A stretch of 64,000 nt of DNA from Actinomadura violacea (GCF_017573465.1 NZ_JAGEPF010000030.1:62001-126000), one strand, 5' to 3'. Positions 26,561 through 35,530 are shown, counted from the stretch's first letter. The notes: a model not told the origin generated them from the letters alone. Numbers and translations: made by a program.

Positions 26561-27556
26561 ATGACCGAAGCGCCGCACAACGCCGAGCCGCCCAAGGAGC
26601 CGGGGACGCCGCCGAGCCCCGAGCCGCCGGAGCCGGCGGACCAGGGCTGGGCCTCCCCCGACGCGCCGTCCGCCGACGCGCCGTCCGCGGCGGCCGCACC
26701 GTCCCCTGAGGCCGCGCCGTCCCCCGAGGCCCGGCCGGACGTGCCCGCGCCCGCGGAGCCGGCGGACGACCGCCCGCCGCCGTACCAGGGCGCGTACGGC
26801 GCGCCTCCCGGGAGCCCGCGGCCGGGGTTCGCGCCCCCGCCCGGATACCCGGCGCCCGGTTCCGGCCAGGCCGGATACGGCCAGGCGCCCTATGGGCAGC
26901 AGGCCCCGTACGGCCAGCAGGCGTCCTACGGCCAAGCGCCCTATGGGCAGGCGCCTTACGCTCAGGCGCCTTACGGGCAGGCCGCGTACGGTCCTCCGTC
27001 CTACGGCCCGGGACAGGCGGGCGTGCTCGCCCCGCGCGGGAAGCGGCTCGCCGCCGGGGTCATCGACAGCTTCATCGTCGGCATCTTCGGCGTGCCGGTC
27101 ATGCTCTTCGCCATCCGCTGGGACCGGATGCGGGAGATCGCCGAGAGCGGCCAGACCATGCGGAACCCGATGGACATCTACAGCATGCCGCGACTGCTCA
27201 TCGGCTACGTCTTCGTGTTCCTGGTCGGCTTCGCCTACTACACGATCCTGCACGCCCGGTGGGGGCAGACGCTCGGCAAGCGCGCCGTCGGCATCCGGGT
27301 GGTGCGCGCCGGCGACCACGCCGCGATCGGCTGGGGGCGCGCCGCCGCCCGGCAGGCGTTCGTCTACGTCGGCTCCGTCCTCACCACCATGATGAACCTC
27401 CTCGTCCCGTTCGGGGGCCTCATCGGGTTCGTCGTGATGCTCGACAACGCGTGGATCCTGTGGGACCGCGACCGGCGGGCCGTCCACGACATGGTCGCCG
27501 GGACGGTCGTGGTGCAGGCTCCGGCGTGGGCGCCGGACCCGTACGCGCGTAGCTGA
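26561..27556 (+). CDS. RDD-family membrane protein with Pro/Tyr/Gly/Gln-rich N-terminus (Pra-like), first of two
   Basis: Product of 331 aa. Residues 1-150 are disordered: Glu/Pro/Ala-rich, then about ten tandem YGQ-type units (YGQAPYGQQAPYGQQASYGQ and on). An RDD domain follows: GKRLAAGVIDSFIVGIFGVPVMLF, a membrane segment RLLIGYVFVFLVGFAYYTIL, GQTLGKRAVGIRVVRAGD, and a last helix pair ending with WDRDRRAVHDMVAGTVVV. The arrangement is that of mycobacterial Pra (Rv1078, proline-rich antigen). RDD proteins are membrane proteins of unclear function, some acting as ion antiporters. A second paralogue starts about 100 bp downstream in the same direction. Confidence 0.88.
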   Translation: MTEAPHNAEPPKEPGTPPSPEPPEPADQGWASPDAPSADAPSAAAAPSPEAAPSPEARPDVPAPAEPADDRPPPYQGAYGAPPGSPRPGFAPPPGYPAPGSGQAGYGQAPYGQQAPYGQQASYGQAPYGQAPYAQAPYGQAAYGPPSYGPGQAGVLAPRGKRLAAGVIDSFIVGIFGVPVMLFAIRWDRMREIAESGQTMRNPMDIYSMPRLLIGYVFVFLVGFAYYTILHARWGQTLGKRAVGIRVVRAGDHAAIGWGRAAARQAFVYVGSVLTTMMNLLVPFGGLIGFVVMLDNAWILWDRDRRAVHDMVAGTVVVQAPAWAPDPYARS

Positions 27557-27659
27557 TCCCCGCCGCCGGGGCAACCCTTGATCATTCGGGCGGTAAACAT
27601 TCCGGTGTGCGCCGACGCGGCGAGGTTTGGACGGACGCGGCGCGGCGAACCTCTCAGAC

Positions 27660-28487
27660 ATGACGCAACCGCCCCATGACCCCCAGTCCGGGGACCAGCC
27701 GGAAGAACGGCCGCACGGGCAGGAACCGCACGGGCAGCCGGGAGGACCGGAACAGCCGGGCCCCTACACGGGTCCGCCGTACGGAGGGCAAGGCCAGCAG
27801 CCGTACGGCGGACAGCCGGGGTACGGCCAGCAGCAGCCGGGCTATGGGCAGCCCGGATACGGCGAGCAGCAGCCGTACGGGCAACAGCAGCCCTATGGCG
27901 AGCAACAGGGATGGGGCGGGCAGCAGGGGTACGGGCAGCAGCCCTCCCCCGGCTACGGCGAACCCTACGGAGGGCTGCCCCGCTACCAGGGCGGCCCGGG
28001 CGAGTACACCGACCCGTCCGCCGGGCTGGCGAGCCGGTGGGCGCGCCTCGGCGCCGCCATCATCGACGGCATCATCGTCGGGATCGTCGTCGGGCTGATC
28101 TCGCTGCCCTTCGTCAACTGGGACCACGTGTTCCACAACAACGGGACGATGTACGACGGCGCCCGGGTCGGCACCAACGCGATCAGCGTCGTGCTGAGCT
28201 TCCTGTACTTCTGGCTGATGACGGCCAGGTGGGGCCAGACGCTCGGCAAGATGCTGCTGAAGATCCGGGTCGTCCGGCAGGACGACGGCCTGGCGATCAC
28301 GAACGGGCAGGCGGCGGGCCGGGCGGCGTTCTACACCGTCCTCGGCGGCATCTGCGGGTGCATCGGGCTCATCGACGTGCTGTGGATCCTGTGGGACCCG
28401 CGCAAGCAGGCGCTGCACGACAAGGTCGCGCGGACGGTGGTCGTCAAGGCCGGCGCCCACCTGCCCGACCCGTACCTGCACCGCTGA
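27660..28487 (+). CDS. RDD-family membrane protein with YGQ-rich N-terminus, second of two
   Basis: Paralogue of the preceding gene, 275 aa from the ATG at 27660 (MTQPPHDPQSGDQPEERP). Residues 1-120 are built from Gln/Pro/Gly/Tyr units (QQPYGGQPGYGQQQPGYGQP, EQQPYGQQQPYGEQQGW), without hydrophobic residues apart from Tyr. The RDD part has LASRWARLGAAIIDGIIVGIVVGLISLP, a second helix (ISVVLSFLYFWLMTARWGQTLGKMLLKIRVV) and a C-terminal pair ending WDPRKQALHDKVARTVVVKA. The tandem order and shared design indicate local duplication. The repeat DNA is internally redundant, so copy number may vary between strains. Confidence 0.88.
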   Translation: MTQPPHDPQSGDQPEERPHGQEPHGQPGGPEQPGPYTGPPYGGQGQQPYGGQPGYGQQQPGYGQPGYGEQQPYGQQQPYGEQQGWGGQQGYGQQPSPGYGEPYGGLPRYQGGPGEYTDPSAGLASRWARLGAAIIDGIIVGIVVGLISLPFVNWDHVFHNNGTMYDGARVGTNAISVVLSFLYFWLMTARWGQTLGKMLLKIRVVRQDDGLAITNGQAAGRAAFYTVLGGICGCIGLIDVLWILWDPRKQALHDKVARTVVVKAGAHLPDPYLHR

Positions 28488-28543
28488 GCGCGTCCCGGAG
28501 TTGCCGGGCACGGCCCGGCACGGGCAGGCTGGGCGGCGTGCAT

Positions 28544-30181
28544 ATGGCCGGAAACTCCCCCAGCCCCCACCGCCGCCCGGGCGCCGTGCTCCGCGGCACC
28601 GTGTTCCGTGGCGCCGTGTTCCGCGGAGCCGCGTTGCGCGGCACCGCCGGGCTGGCCGCGCTCGCCGTCGCGGGCTCGCTGACCGCCGCCTGCGAGGTCT
28701 CCATCGGCAAGGGCGGGTCGGGGTCCGGGTCGTCCTCGGCCGGGTCCGCCGCCGCGGGCCCCGCCGGCCCGACGACCGCCGGCGACCCGTACGTCCCGGG
28801 CGACGGCAACGGCGGGTACGACGTGCAGAACTACAACCTGAAGCTGAACATCACGCCGGACGCGTCCACCGAGCTGGACGCGACGGCGACGATCACGGCG
28901 ACGGCCAAGGAGAAGCTCGGCCGCTTCAACCTGGACCTGACCGGCCTGACCATCTCCTCCATCACCGTGGACGGCAAGCCCGCGCGGCAGCAGCGGGCGG
29001 GCGGCGAGCTGGAGGTCACCCCGGCCGAGGAGCTGGCGAAGGGCGCGAAGTTCACCACGGTGGTGAAGTACTCGGGGACGCCGCGCACCATCTCCGACCC
29101 GATCCTCGGCACCTACGGCTGGGTCCGCACGTCCGACGGGGTCTTCATCGCCTGCGAGCCGAGCGGCGCGCACACCTGGTTCCCCGCCAACGACCACCCG
29201 AGCGACAAGGCCACGTTCGACTTCGAGGTCACGGTGCCGCAGGGCCTCACGGCGATCGCCAACGGCGAGCCCACCACGCCGGTGACCGGCTCGGGAGGCG
29301 GCGGCGCCCCCGGCCTGCCCGGCGCCCCCGGCGGCCCCGGCAGTCCGGGCGGTCCCGGTGCCGGGCAGTCGCCGAGCGGCGACCCGTCGGTCGTCCCGGC
29401 CGCCGACCGCCGCGCCACGACCACCACGACCTGGCACGTCAAGCAGCCGATGGCGACGTACCTGGCGACGGTGGACGTCGGCCGGTTCGCGGTCCGCACC
29501 ACCAAGACCGCGAGCGGTATCCCGGTGATCACCGCGGTCGACCCGAGCGTCGCGGGCGCGGACGTGGACGCGTTCGCCAAGCTGAACGCCGACGTCATCG
29601 ACCAGTGGTCCAAGCTGTTCGGCCCGTACCCGTTCGACTCCACCGGCGGGCTGATCGACAACGCGCAGGTCGACTTCGCGCTGGAGACCCAGACCCGTCC
29701 CGTGTACGGGGGGTTCGGGCTCCAGCCGACGGTCGTCGCGCACGAGCTGTCGCACCAGTGGTTCGGCGACAGCGTGAGCGTCGGCCGCTGGCAGGACATC
29801 TGGCTGAACGAGGGCTTCGCGACGTACGCGGAGTGGCTGTGGGGCGAGAAGACCGGCGGGCCGAGCGTCCAGCAGCAGTTCGACCAGCGGTACCGCGGCG
29901 GCGCGGGCGGCGAGCTGTGGGACGTGCCGCCGGGCAACCCGGGCCGCCGCCAGATGTTCGGCCGCTCGGTGTACGACCGGGGCGGCATGACGCTGGTCGC
30001 GCTGCGCTCCCGGATCGGCGAGCCGGCCTTCTACCGGCTCCTCCAGACATGGACCAAGCAGCACAAGTACTCGACCGGCACGACGAAGGAGTTCATCGCG
30101 CTGGCCGACAAGGTGTCCGGCAAGAAGCTGGACGAGTTCTTCGACGCCTGGCTGTACCGCAAGGGCCGCCCCGCGAAGTGA
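28544..30181 (+). CDS. M1-type metallopeptidase lipoprotein, first of tandem pair
   Basis: Extracellular zinc aminopeptidase-like protein, 545 aa from the ATG at 28544 (a GTG two codons earlier is possible). The N-region holds four 5-residue repeats (AVLRG TVFRG AVFRG AALRG) before the hydrophobic core and the lipobox SLTAAC with lipid-bearing Cys50. Beta-sandwich NTD, then catalytic domain with H400-E-L-S-H404 and Glu423 (WLNEGFATY), the standard HExxH-x18-E. The NTD contains a collagen-like insert of about seven Gly-X-Y triplets (near 29308-29360). At about 500 mature residues it lacks the large helical C-terminal domain of classical aminopeptidase N, as in short actinobacterial M1 enzymes. 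Substrate is presumably peptide N-termini, unproven. Confidence 0.9.
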   Translation: MAGNSPSPHRRPGAVLRGTVFRGAVFRGAALRGTAGLAALAVAGSLTAACEVSIGKGGSGSGSSSAGSAAAGPAGPTTAGDPYVPGDGNGGYDVQNYNLKLNITPDASTELDATATITATAKEKLGRFNLDLTGLTISSITVDGKPARQQRAGGELEVTPAEELAKGAKFTTVVKYSGTPRTISDPILGTYGWVRTSDGVFIACEPSGAHTWFPANDHPSDKATFDFEVTVPQGLTAIANGEPTTPVTGSGGGGAPGLPGAPGGPGSPGGPGAGQSPSGDPSVVPAADRRATTTTTWHVKQPMATYLATVDVGRFAVRTTKTASGIPVITAVDPSVAGADVDAFAKLNADVIDQWSKLFGPYPFDSTGGLIDNAQVDFALETQTRPVYGGFGLQPTVVAHELSHQWFGDSVSVGRWQDIWLNEGFATYAEWLWGEKTGGPSVQQQFDQRYRGGAGGELWDVPPGNPGRRQMFGRSVYDRGGMTLVALRSRIGEPAFYRLLQTWTKQHKYSTGTTKEFIALADKVSGKKLDEFFDAWLYRKGRPAK

Positions 30182-30578
30182 ACCGCCCGGTGAGCCGTGC
30201 GGTGAACGGCGCGGTGAACGAGGCGGTGAACGGCGCGGTGATCCCGGGGTGATCCGCGTCCGGGGGCGGTGAAGGAACGGCAAGGGACGCGGAAAGACCG
30301 GCCGGTTCCCACACCGGGCGGGCCGCGCGTACGGCACCATCCTGCAGTGAACGGACCTTCCGGACCGTCCGCCGTCCAGGCGGGCGGGCCCGGTCCGCCT
30401 GTCCGGAGCGGCGGGCGGCGAAGCCTTGTCCCTTGCCCGACTCCGCCCGCCCCCGTTCCGGTCCGTCCGCGAAATCCGTCCCGGACCACACCAATTCGAG
30501 ATGGAAACGCGCTTGAACACCGCCCGGACACCGGAAATTCTTGATCCACTTGTGTCGTCTCACTCGAGGACGAGGTCG
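30182..30578 (+). other. Intergenic region between the two M1 peptidase genes
   Basis: About 400 bp. It begins with five near-identical 12-bp units (30187-30245), listed separately. The middle is Pro/Arg/Gly-coding-like GC-rich sequence without ribosome sites. A less GC-rich stretch (30470-30560, with TTGATCCACTTGTGTCG near 30541) precedes the second peptidase and probably holds its promoter. No gene seen. Confidence 0.45.
30187..30245 (+). repeat. Five tandem 12-bp repeats
   Basis: Units based on GCGGTGAACGGC: an imperfect first unit at 30187, GCGGTGAACGGC at 30199, GCGGTGAACGAG at 30211, GCGGTGAACGGC at 30223 and a diverged GCGGTGATCC at 30235. Just downstream of the first M1 peptidase stop. 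Multiples of 3 suggest a former coding tail, but the peptidase stop is upstream. Confidence 0.6.
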
Positions 30579-32006
30579 ATGAGCAGAACCCCCAGAGCTC
30601 TTACCGTCGTCGCGCTCGGCGCGGCGGCGGGCCTCCTGGTGTCGGCGGCGGCCCCCGCCGGCGCCGACGCCGTGCGGTTCACCCCGGGCGCGCCCGGGGC
30701 GGGCGACCCCTACTTCCCGGACATGGGCAACGGCGGCTTCGACGTCTCCCACTACGACATCGCGCTGCGCTACGACCCGAAGACCAAGGCGATCCAGGCC
30801 GTCACCACCGTCACCGCGCGGGCCACGCAGAACCTGTCGCGGTTCGACCTGGACTTCCAGGGCCCGCTGAAGATCTCGTCGCTGACCGTGGACGGCCACA
30901 AGGCCGCCTACACGCGGTCCGGCGCCCAGGAGCTGGTGATCACGCCCCGCAAGGGGCTGCGCGAGCACCACCGGTTCCAGGTCCGCGCCGTCTACTCCGG
31001 CGTCCCGCAGACGATCAACGACCCCGCGCTGGGCGTGTCCGGATGGATCCCGACCGCCGACGGCGGGATCATGCTGAACCAGCCGATCGGCGCCGCCACC
31101 GTCTACCCGGTGAACGACCACCCGACCGAGAAGGCGACGTACAGCTTCACGCTGACCGCGCCGAAGGACCTCACCACGCTGGCGAACGGCGACCTGACCG
31201 GCAAGCGGACCAAGGGCGGGCTGACCACCACCCGCTGGGAGATGCGCAGCCCGATGGCCAGCGAGCTGGCGATGGTCGCGTTCGGCAAGTACGACGTGGT
31301 CACGGGCCGCACGAAGGGCGGCGTCCCGAACCTGACCGCGACCGACCGCGCGATGGCCATCTCCGCCGCGGACGCCAAGAAGTTCAACCAGCAGACCGCC
31401 GAGGTCGTCGACTTCGAGTCCGGGATGTACGGCCGCTGGCCCTACAGCTCCACCGGCGGCGTCACGGTGAAGGCGGGCGTCGGCTACGCGCTGGAGACGC
31501 AGGGCCGCCCGGTGTACGACCTGGGCCGCCACCCCGGCACGGTCCCGTCCGGCGACCTCCTCGCGCACGAGCTCGGCCACCAGTGGTTCGGTGACTCGGT
31601 CTCGCCGAAGCGGTGGGCCGACATCTGGCTGAACGAGGGCTTCGCGACGTACTCGGAGTGGCTGTACGGCGCGGCGCACGGCGGCAAGACCGTCCAGCAG
31701 TACTTCGACGCCGACTACGCGACTCCGGCGGGCGACGACCTGTGGAAGGGCAAGGTCGCCGACCCGGGCCGCGACCACATCTTCGACGGCCTGGTGTACG
31801 ACCGCGGCGCGATGGCGATCCACGTGCTGCGCCAGACCATCGGCGACAAGGCGTTCTTCAAGCTGCTGAAGGCGTGGCCCGCCCGGTACCGCTACGGCAA
31901 CGCCTCGACGAAGGACTTCGTCGCGTTCGCCCAGCAGGTCGCGCACAAGGACCTGAGCGGCTGGGCCGGCAAGTGGCTCTACGCCGAGGGCAAGCCGGCC
32001 CTCTGA
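30579..32006 (+). CDS. Secreted M1-type metallopeptidase, second of tandem pair
   Basis: 475-aa paralogue of the upstream gene. ATG at 30579 gives a Sec signal peptide (RTPRALTVVALGAAAGLLVSAAAPAGADA) with an Ala-x-Ala cleavage site and no lipobox, so it is released rather than anchored. Zinc site H330-E-L-G-H334 and Glu353 in WLNEGFATYSEW. Substrate-binding block around YALETQGRPVYD. GNGGFDVSHYDIALRYDP marks the start of the beta-sandwich and parallels GNGGYDVQNYNLKLNI in the first paralogue. The collagen-like insert is absent. The C-terminal helical domain of full M1 enzymes is missing here too. A long hairpin follows, shared with the converging threonine ammonia-lyase gene. Confidence 0.92.
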   Translation: MSRTPRALTVVALGAAAGLLVSAAAPAGADAVRFTPGAPGAGDPYFPDMGNGGFDVSHYDIALRYDPKTKAIQAVTTVTARATQNLSRFDLDFQGPLKISSLTVDGHKAAYTRSGAQELVITPRKGLREHHRFQVRAVYSGVPQTINDPALGVSGWIPTADGGIMLNQPIGAATVYPVNDHPTEKATYSFTLTAPKDLTTLANGDLTGKRTKGGLTTTRWEMRSPMASELAMVAFGKYDVVTGRTKGGVPNLTATDRAMAISAADAKKFNQQTAEVVDFESGMYGRWPYSSTGGVTVKAGVGYALETQGRPVYDLGRHPGTVPSGDLLAHELGHQWFGDSVSPKRWADIWLNEGFATYSEWLYGAAHGGKTVQQYFDADYATPAGDDLWKGKVADPGRDHIFDGLVYDRGAMAIHVLRQTIGDKAFFKLLKAWPARYRYGNASTKDFVAFAQQVAHKDLSGWAGKWLYAEGKPAL

Positions 32007-32025
32007 CCCGTCCCGAACGACGTTC

Positions 32026-32079
32026 ACTTGCGGCGTGTCGGCCTTGAAAGCCCCGTCTTGAGGCCGACACGCCGCAAGT
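32026..32079. terminator. Long shared hairpin between M1 peptidase and ilvA-like gene
   Basis: 19-bp perfect stem ACTTGCGGCGTGTCGGCCT / AGGCCGACACGCCGCAAGT with a 16-nt loop. Outside it GTT/AAC can extend pairing past one mismatch. Placed between two converging stop codons. Confidence 0.8.
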
Positions 32080-32088
32080 CAACGGGGG

Positions 32089-33315
32089 TCAGCTCAGCGT
32101 GAGGGTGTAGCCCTTGGCGCGCAGGCGGCCGATGACGTCCTCGGAGTGGTCGGCGCCGCGGGTCTCCAGGTGCATCAGCACCTCCGCCTCCTCGACGTGC
32201 AGCCGCGCGGCGACGCGCTCGTGCATCACGTCCAGCACGTTGACGCCCAGCTCGGCGAGTTCGCTCAGCAGCGTGACGAGCGCGCCGGGACGGTCCTTCA
32301 GCCGGCACCGCACGACCAGGTACCGGCCCGCGCCCGCCAGGCCGTGCCGCAGCACCTTCGACAGCAGCAGCGGGTCGATGTTGCCGCCCGACAGCAGCAC
32401 GACGACCGGCGGCTTCACCGCGTACGAGTGCTCCAGCAGCGCCGCGACCCCCGCCGCGCCCGCCGGCTCGACGACCTGCTTGGCGCGCTCGAGGCACAGC
32501 AGCAGCGCCTGCGAGATCGACTCCTCGGTCACCGTGACGACCGCGTCGACCAGCTCGCTGACCAGGCCGTAGGTGATGTCGCCGGGGCGTCCGACGGCGA
32601 TGCCGTCCGCCATCGTCGGCTGCAGCTCGATGCGGACGGGCTGGCCGGCCGCGAGCGACGGCGGGAACGCGGCGGCGCGCTTGGCCTGCGCGCCGACGAC
32701 CTTGACGCCCGAGTCGCGGCCGAGCTCCTTCGCGGCGCCCTTCACCGCCCCGGCGATCCCGGCCATCAGCCCGCCGCCGCCGACCGCGCCGACGACCGTC
32801 GCGACGTCCGGGCACTGCTCGAGGATCTCCAGGCCGATCGTCGCCTGCCCGGCGACCACGTCCAGGTGGTCGAACGGGTGGATGAACACCGCGCCGGTCT
32901 CCTCGGCGTGCTGCTGCGCGGCGACGAGGCAGTCGTCGACGGTCGGGCCGGGGAACAGCACCTGCGCGCCGTACCCCTTGGTCGCCGCGATCTTCGGCAG
33001 CGGCGCGCCGACCGGCATGAACACCGTCGACCGGCAGCCCAGCATGGACGCGGCGAGCGCGACGCCCTGCGCGTGGTTGCCGGCGCTGGCGGCGACGACC
33101 CCGCGGGCCCGCTCGTCCGCGCTCAGCCGGGCGATCCGCACGTACGCGCCGCGGATCTTGAAGGAGCCGGTGCGCTGCAGGTTCTCGCACTTCAGCAGCA
33201 CCGGCCCGCCGATGAGCTCCGACAGCACCCGGGAGGCGATCAGCGGGGTGGGCACCGCCACGTCGCGGAGGAGGTCCCGCGCGGCGCGTACCTCGTCGAT
33301 GAAGACGGCACTCAT
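32089..33315 (-). CDS. ilvA: Threonine ammonia-lyase (short IlvA/TdcB type with ACT domain)
   Basis: PLP enzyme making 2-oxobutanoate from threonine, for isoleucine synthesis or threonine catabolism. 408 aa. PLP Lys53 in RTGSFKIRGAY, phosphate loop VGGGGLMAGIAGAV, ASAGNHAQGVALAA and a C-terminal ACT-like domain (GRYLVVRCRLKDRPGALVTLLSELAELGVNVLDVMHERV). One ACT domain rather than the long double regulatory region of E. coli IlvA. LSGGNIDPLLLSK is typical of this short class. Start ATG at 33315 (MSAVFIDEVRAARDLL). Upstream is the co-directional ROK kinase gene, with a 59-bp gap. A serine dehydratase activity cannot be excluded. Confidence 0.94.
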   Translation of the reverse strand: MSAVFIDEVRAARDLLRDVAVPTPLIASRVLSELIGGPVLLKCENLQRTGSFKIRGAYVRIARLSADERARGVVAASAGNHAQGVALAASMLGCRSTVFMPVGAPLPKIAATKGYGAQVLFPGPTVDDCLVAAQQHAEETGAVFIHPFDHLDVVAGQATIGLEILEQCPDVATVVGAVGGGGLMAGIAGAVKGAAKELGRDSGVKVVGAQAKRAAAFPPSLAAGQPVRIELQPTMADGIAVGRPGDITYGLVSELVDAVVTVTEESISQALLLCLERAKQVVEPAGAAGVAALLEHSYAVKPPVVVLLSGGNIDPLLLSKVLRHGLAGAGRYLVVRCRLKDRPGALVTLLSELAELGVNVLDVMHERVAARLHVEEAEVLMHLETRGADHSEDVIGRLRAKGYTLTLS

Positions 33316-33374
33316 CCCACGATCTTCCCACGCGCCGGCCCGCGCTCCGGCGGGCCGCTCCGCGCGGCCGGCGG

Positions 33375-34370
33375 TCAGTCGCCGGCGTTCCAGTAGCGGT
33401 CCTGCACGAGGATCAGGGCGGCGGCGCCGATCAGCCCGGCGGTCTGCCCGAGCGCCGCCGGGACGATCTGCGTCTTGCGCGCGAACGCCATCCACGCGTG
33501 CGCCCGGAACGCCTCCTCGACCGGGTCGAACAGCAGCGCGCCCGCCTGCGAGACGCCGCCGCCGATCGCGACGACGTCCAGGTCGCACAGGTGGGTCGCG
33601 GACGCGATCGCGACGCCGATGGCGTGGCCCGCGCGGCGCATCGCGGCGACCGCGACCGGATGGCCGCGGCGCGCGTCGGACGCCAGCTCGACGCCGGTGA
33701 CGTCCTGGCCGCCCTGCCGCCAGCCCTCCGCGCGCGCCCACGCGACCAGGCCGGGGCCGCGGGCGATCGCCTCCAGGCAGCCGTGCCCGCCGCACTCGCA
33801 CGGCGGGCCGGACGGCTCGACGACCACGTGCCCGATGTGCCCGGCGTTGCCGCTCGCGCCGTCCACCAGCCGGCCGCCGAGGATCAGGCCGCCGCCGACG
33901 CCGGTGGACACCACCATGCCGAGCAGGTTGCTGCGGCCGCGCCCCGCGCCGCGCCAGTGCTCGCCGATCGCGACGCAGACGGCGTCGTTGTGGACGCGGA
34001 CGGGCAGCCCCGGGTACCGGGCGCGGAGCCGCTCGCGCAGCGGGAACCCGCGCCAGGCGGGGATGTTGAGCGGCGACACCTCCGCGGCGGGCCAGGTCAT
34101 CGGGCCGCCGCAGCCGGCGCCGACGCCGCCGAGGGGCGGGAAGCCCGCGTCGGCGTGCACCTTGTCGAGCAGGCCCTGGAGCGTCCGCCACAGGCCCTCG
34201 GCGTCCAGGCCCTCGCCGTTCGGGGTGGCGACGCGGTCGTAGGCGACGACGCGCCCGCCGGGTTCGACGACGGCTGCGGCCAGCTTCGTCCCGCCGACGT
34301 CCACCGCCAGGACCGGGGCGGCCCTGCCGCCGCCCGTTCCCGCGACCTCGACCGGATCAGCCGCGGCCAT
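33375..34370 (-). CDS. ROK-family sugar kinase (glucokinase-like)
   Basis: 331-aa cytoplasmic kinase phosphorylating a hexose or amino sugar. ATP-binding DVGGTKLAAAVVEPGG (about 22-37), catalytic Asp in VHNDAVCVAIGEHWRG, STGVGGGLILGGRLVDGASGNAGHIGH and the zinc-binding ROK motif CECGGHGCLEAIARG, followed by VVAIGGGVSQAG. No helix-turn-helix domain, so it is a kinase rather than a NagC/XylR-type repressor. The ATG at 34370 overlaps the stop of the FIST gene by 1 bp (TGATG), implying translational coupling. Actinobacterial enzymes of this type often use glucose with ATP or polyphosphate; substrate here not determined. Confidence 0.93.
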   Translation of the reverse strand: MAAADPVEVAGTGGGRAAPVLAVDVGGTKLAAAVVEPGGRVVAYDRVATPNGEGLDAEGLWRTLQGLLDKVHADAGFPPLGGVGAGCGGPMTWPAAEVSPLNIPAWRGFPLRERLRARYPGLPVRVHNDAVCVAIGEHWRGAGRGRSNLLGMVVSTGVGGGLILGGRLVDGASGNAGHIGHVVVEPSGPPCECGGHGCLEAIARGPGLVAWARAEGWRQGGQDVTGVELASDARRGHPVAVAAMRRAGHAIGVAIASATHLCDLDVVAIGGGVSQAGALLFDPVEEAFRAHAWMAFARKTQIVPAALGQTAGLIGAAALILVQDRYWNAGD

Positions 34371-35530
34371 CACCGGTCCCCCGCCCGGCCGAAGGCCAGG
34401 ATGGACGCGGTGAACCCGTGCACGTGGTTGCGCCCGGCGACCGGGCCGATCTCGCCGGCGGCGAAGAACCCGCCGACCCCGGCCGGGCCGAACGCCCGGT
34501 CGAGCACCTTCGCGTCGTGGTCGGAGTCGGGGAACATCGCCTGCCCCCGCCCGTTGCAGGAGATCAGCAGGGCGCCCTCGACCGGCGCCAGGTCGAACCG
34601 CTCCAGCAGCGCGGTCAGCTCCTCCTCGGCGGCGCCCGCGTCGCGGACCTGGAACCGGACGGTCCGCCCCACGTCCACCACGTCGCCGATCGCGATCGCG
34701 CCGCTGTCGGTGTCGGCGCCGACCACCCCGCGGACCAGGAAGTCGCCGCGCTCGTGCTCGTCGGCGTACTCGTCCATCGCGACGCCGATCAGCAGGCCGC
34801 GGCCCGCCAGCTCCTGCTCGTCCTCGGGCAGCTCCAGGACGATCTGCTCCAGCTTCTCCAGCGCCGGCACACCCGCCAGCTCGTACAGGACGTTCTCGTC
34901 GGCCTTTGTCACCACCATGTCGGGGCCGATCGGGCGGGCGCCCTGGCTGACGACGGTCGCCGCGGTCACGGCGCCGCCGATCACCACGCCGACCGCACCG
35001 TCCTCGTGCACGTCGCCGTCGACGAACAGGCGCGCCTCGCCGTGCTCGCCCGCCTCCGCGAGGCCGCCGACCAGCGCGAGGCCCGGCAGCGCGTCGTCGG
35101 AGCGCTCGACGAACGCGTCCACCGGGAAGCTGTAGGGGTCGGCCAGCAGCAGCCCGACCACGTCGTCGTCCTGCCCCTCCGGCATGCCGACCACGATCAG
35201 CTTGTCCTCGGCCTTCAGGGTCTCCAGCCGGAACGCCTCCAGCCGCGCACCGGGCAGCACCGCCGCCCACGCGCTGACCGCGCCCGCCTCCTCCACGCCC
35301 CGGCCCCCGCCGATCACCCCGGACGCGCTGCAGCCGATCATCAGCGCGGGCGCCGCCGCCAGGGCCGCCCGCCGCGCCGCGGCCGCGATCTCCTCCGGAT
35401 CGTCCCCGGAGATGAAGACGCAGACCAGGTCGGGCGCCGCGGACAGCGGCGCGAGCGCCTGCTCGACCGCGGACACGGCGGCACTGGACAGATCGGGGCC
35501 GAGGGCCAGGCCGTCACCGAATCGCGCCAT
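34370..35530 (-). CDS. FIST-domain sensory protein
   Basis: 386 aa from the ATG at 35530, which has GGAGG 10 bp upstream (a further in-frame Met lies 9 codons earlier). It has an N-terminal FIST_N domain (VCVFISGDDPEEIAAAARRAALAAAPALMIGCSASGVIGGGRGVEEAGAVSAW) and a C-terminal FIST_C domain (VEGALLISCNGRGQAMFPDSDHDAKVLDRAFGPAGVGGFFAAGEIGPVAGRNHVHGFTASILAF), the latter containing the conserved CNGRG and EIGP blocks. FIST domains are proposed small-ligand sensors, possibly for amino acids, found alone or fused to signalling modules. Here it stands alone and is translationally coupled to a ROK sugar kinase, an unusual partner. Cytoplasmic: no signal peptide or TM. Confidence 0.92.
   Translation of the reverse strand: MARFGDGLALGPDLSSAAVSAVEQALAPLSAAPDLVCVFISGDDPEEIAAAARRAALAAAPALMIGCSASGVIGGGRGVEEAGAVSAWAAVLPGARLEAFRLETLKAEDKLIVVGMPEGQDDDVVGLLLADPYSFPVDAFVERSDDALPGLALVGGLAEAGEHGEARLFVDGDVHEDGAVGVVIGGAVTAATVVSQGARPIGPDMVVTKADENVLYELAGVPALEKLEQIVLELPEDEQELAGRGLLIGVAMDEYADEHERGDFLVRGVVGADTDSGAIAIGDVVDVGRTVRFQVRDAGAAEEELTALLERFDLAPVEGALLISCNGRGQAMFPDSDHDAKVLDRAFGPAGVGGFFAAGEIGPVAGRNHVHGFTASILAFGRAGDR

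Noticed and set aside
27627..28500. CRISPR-like direct repeats in the YGQ-coding DNA
   Set aside because: They are codon-level repeats in a low-complexity protein region with no spacers.
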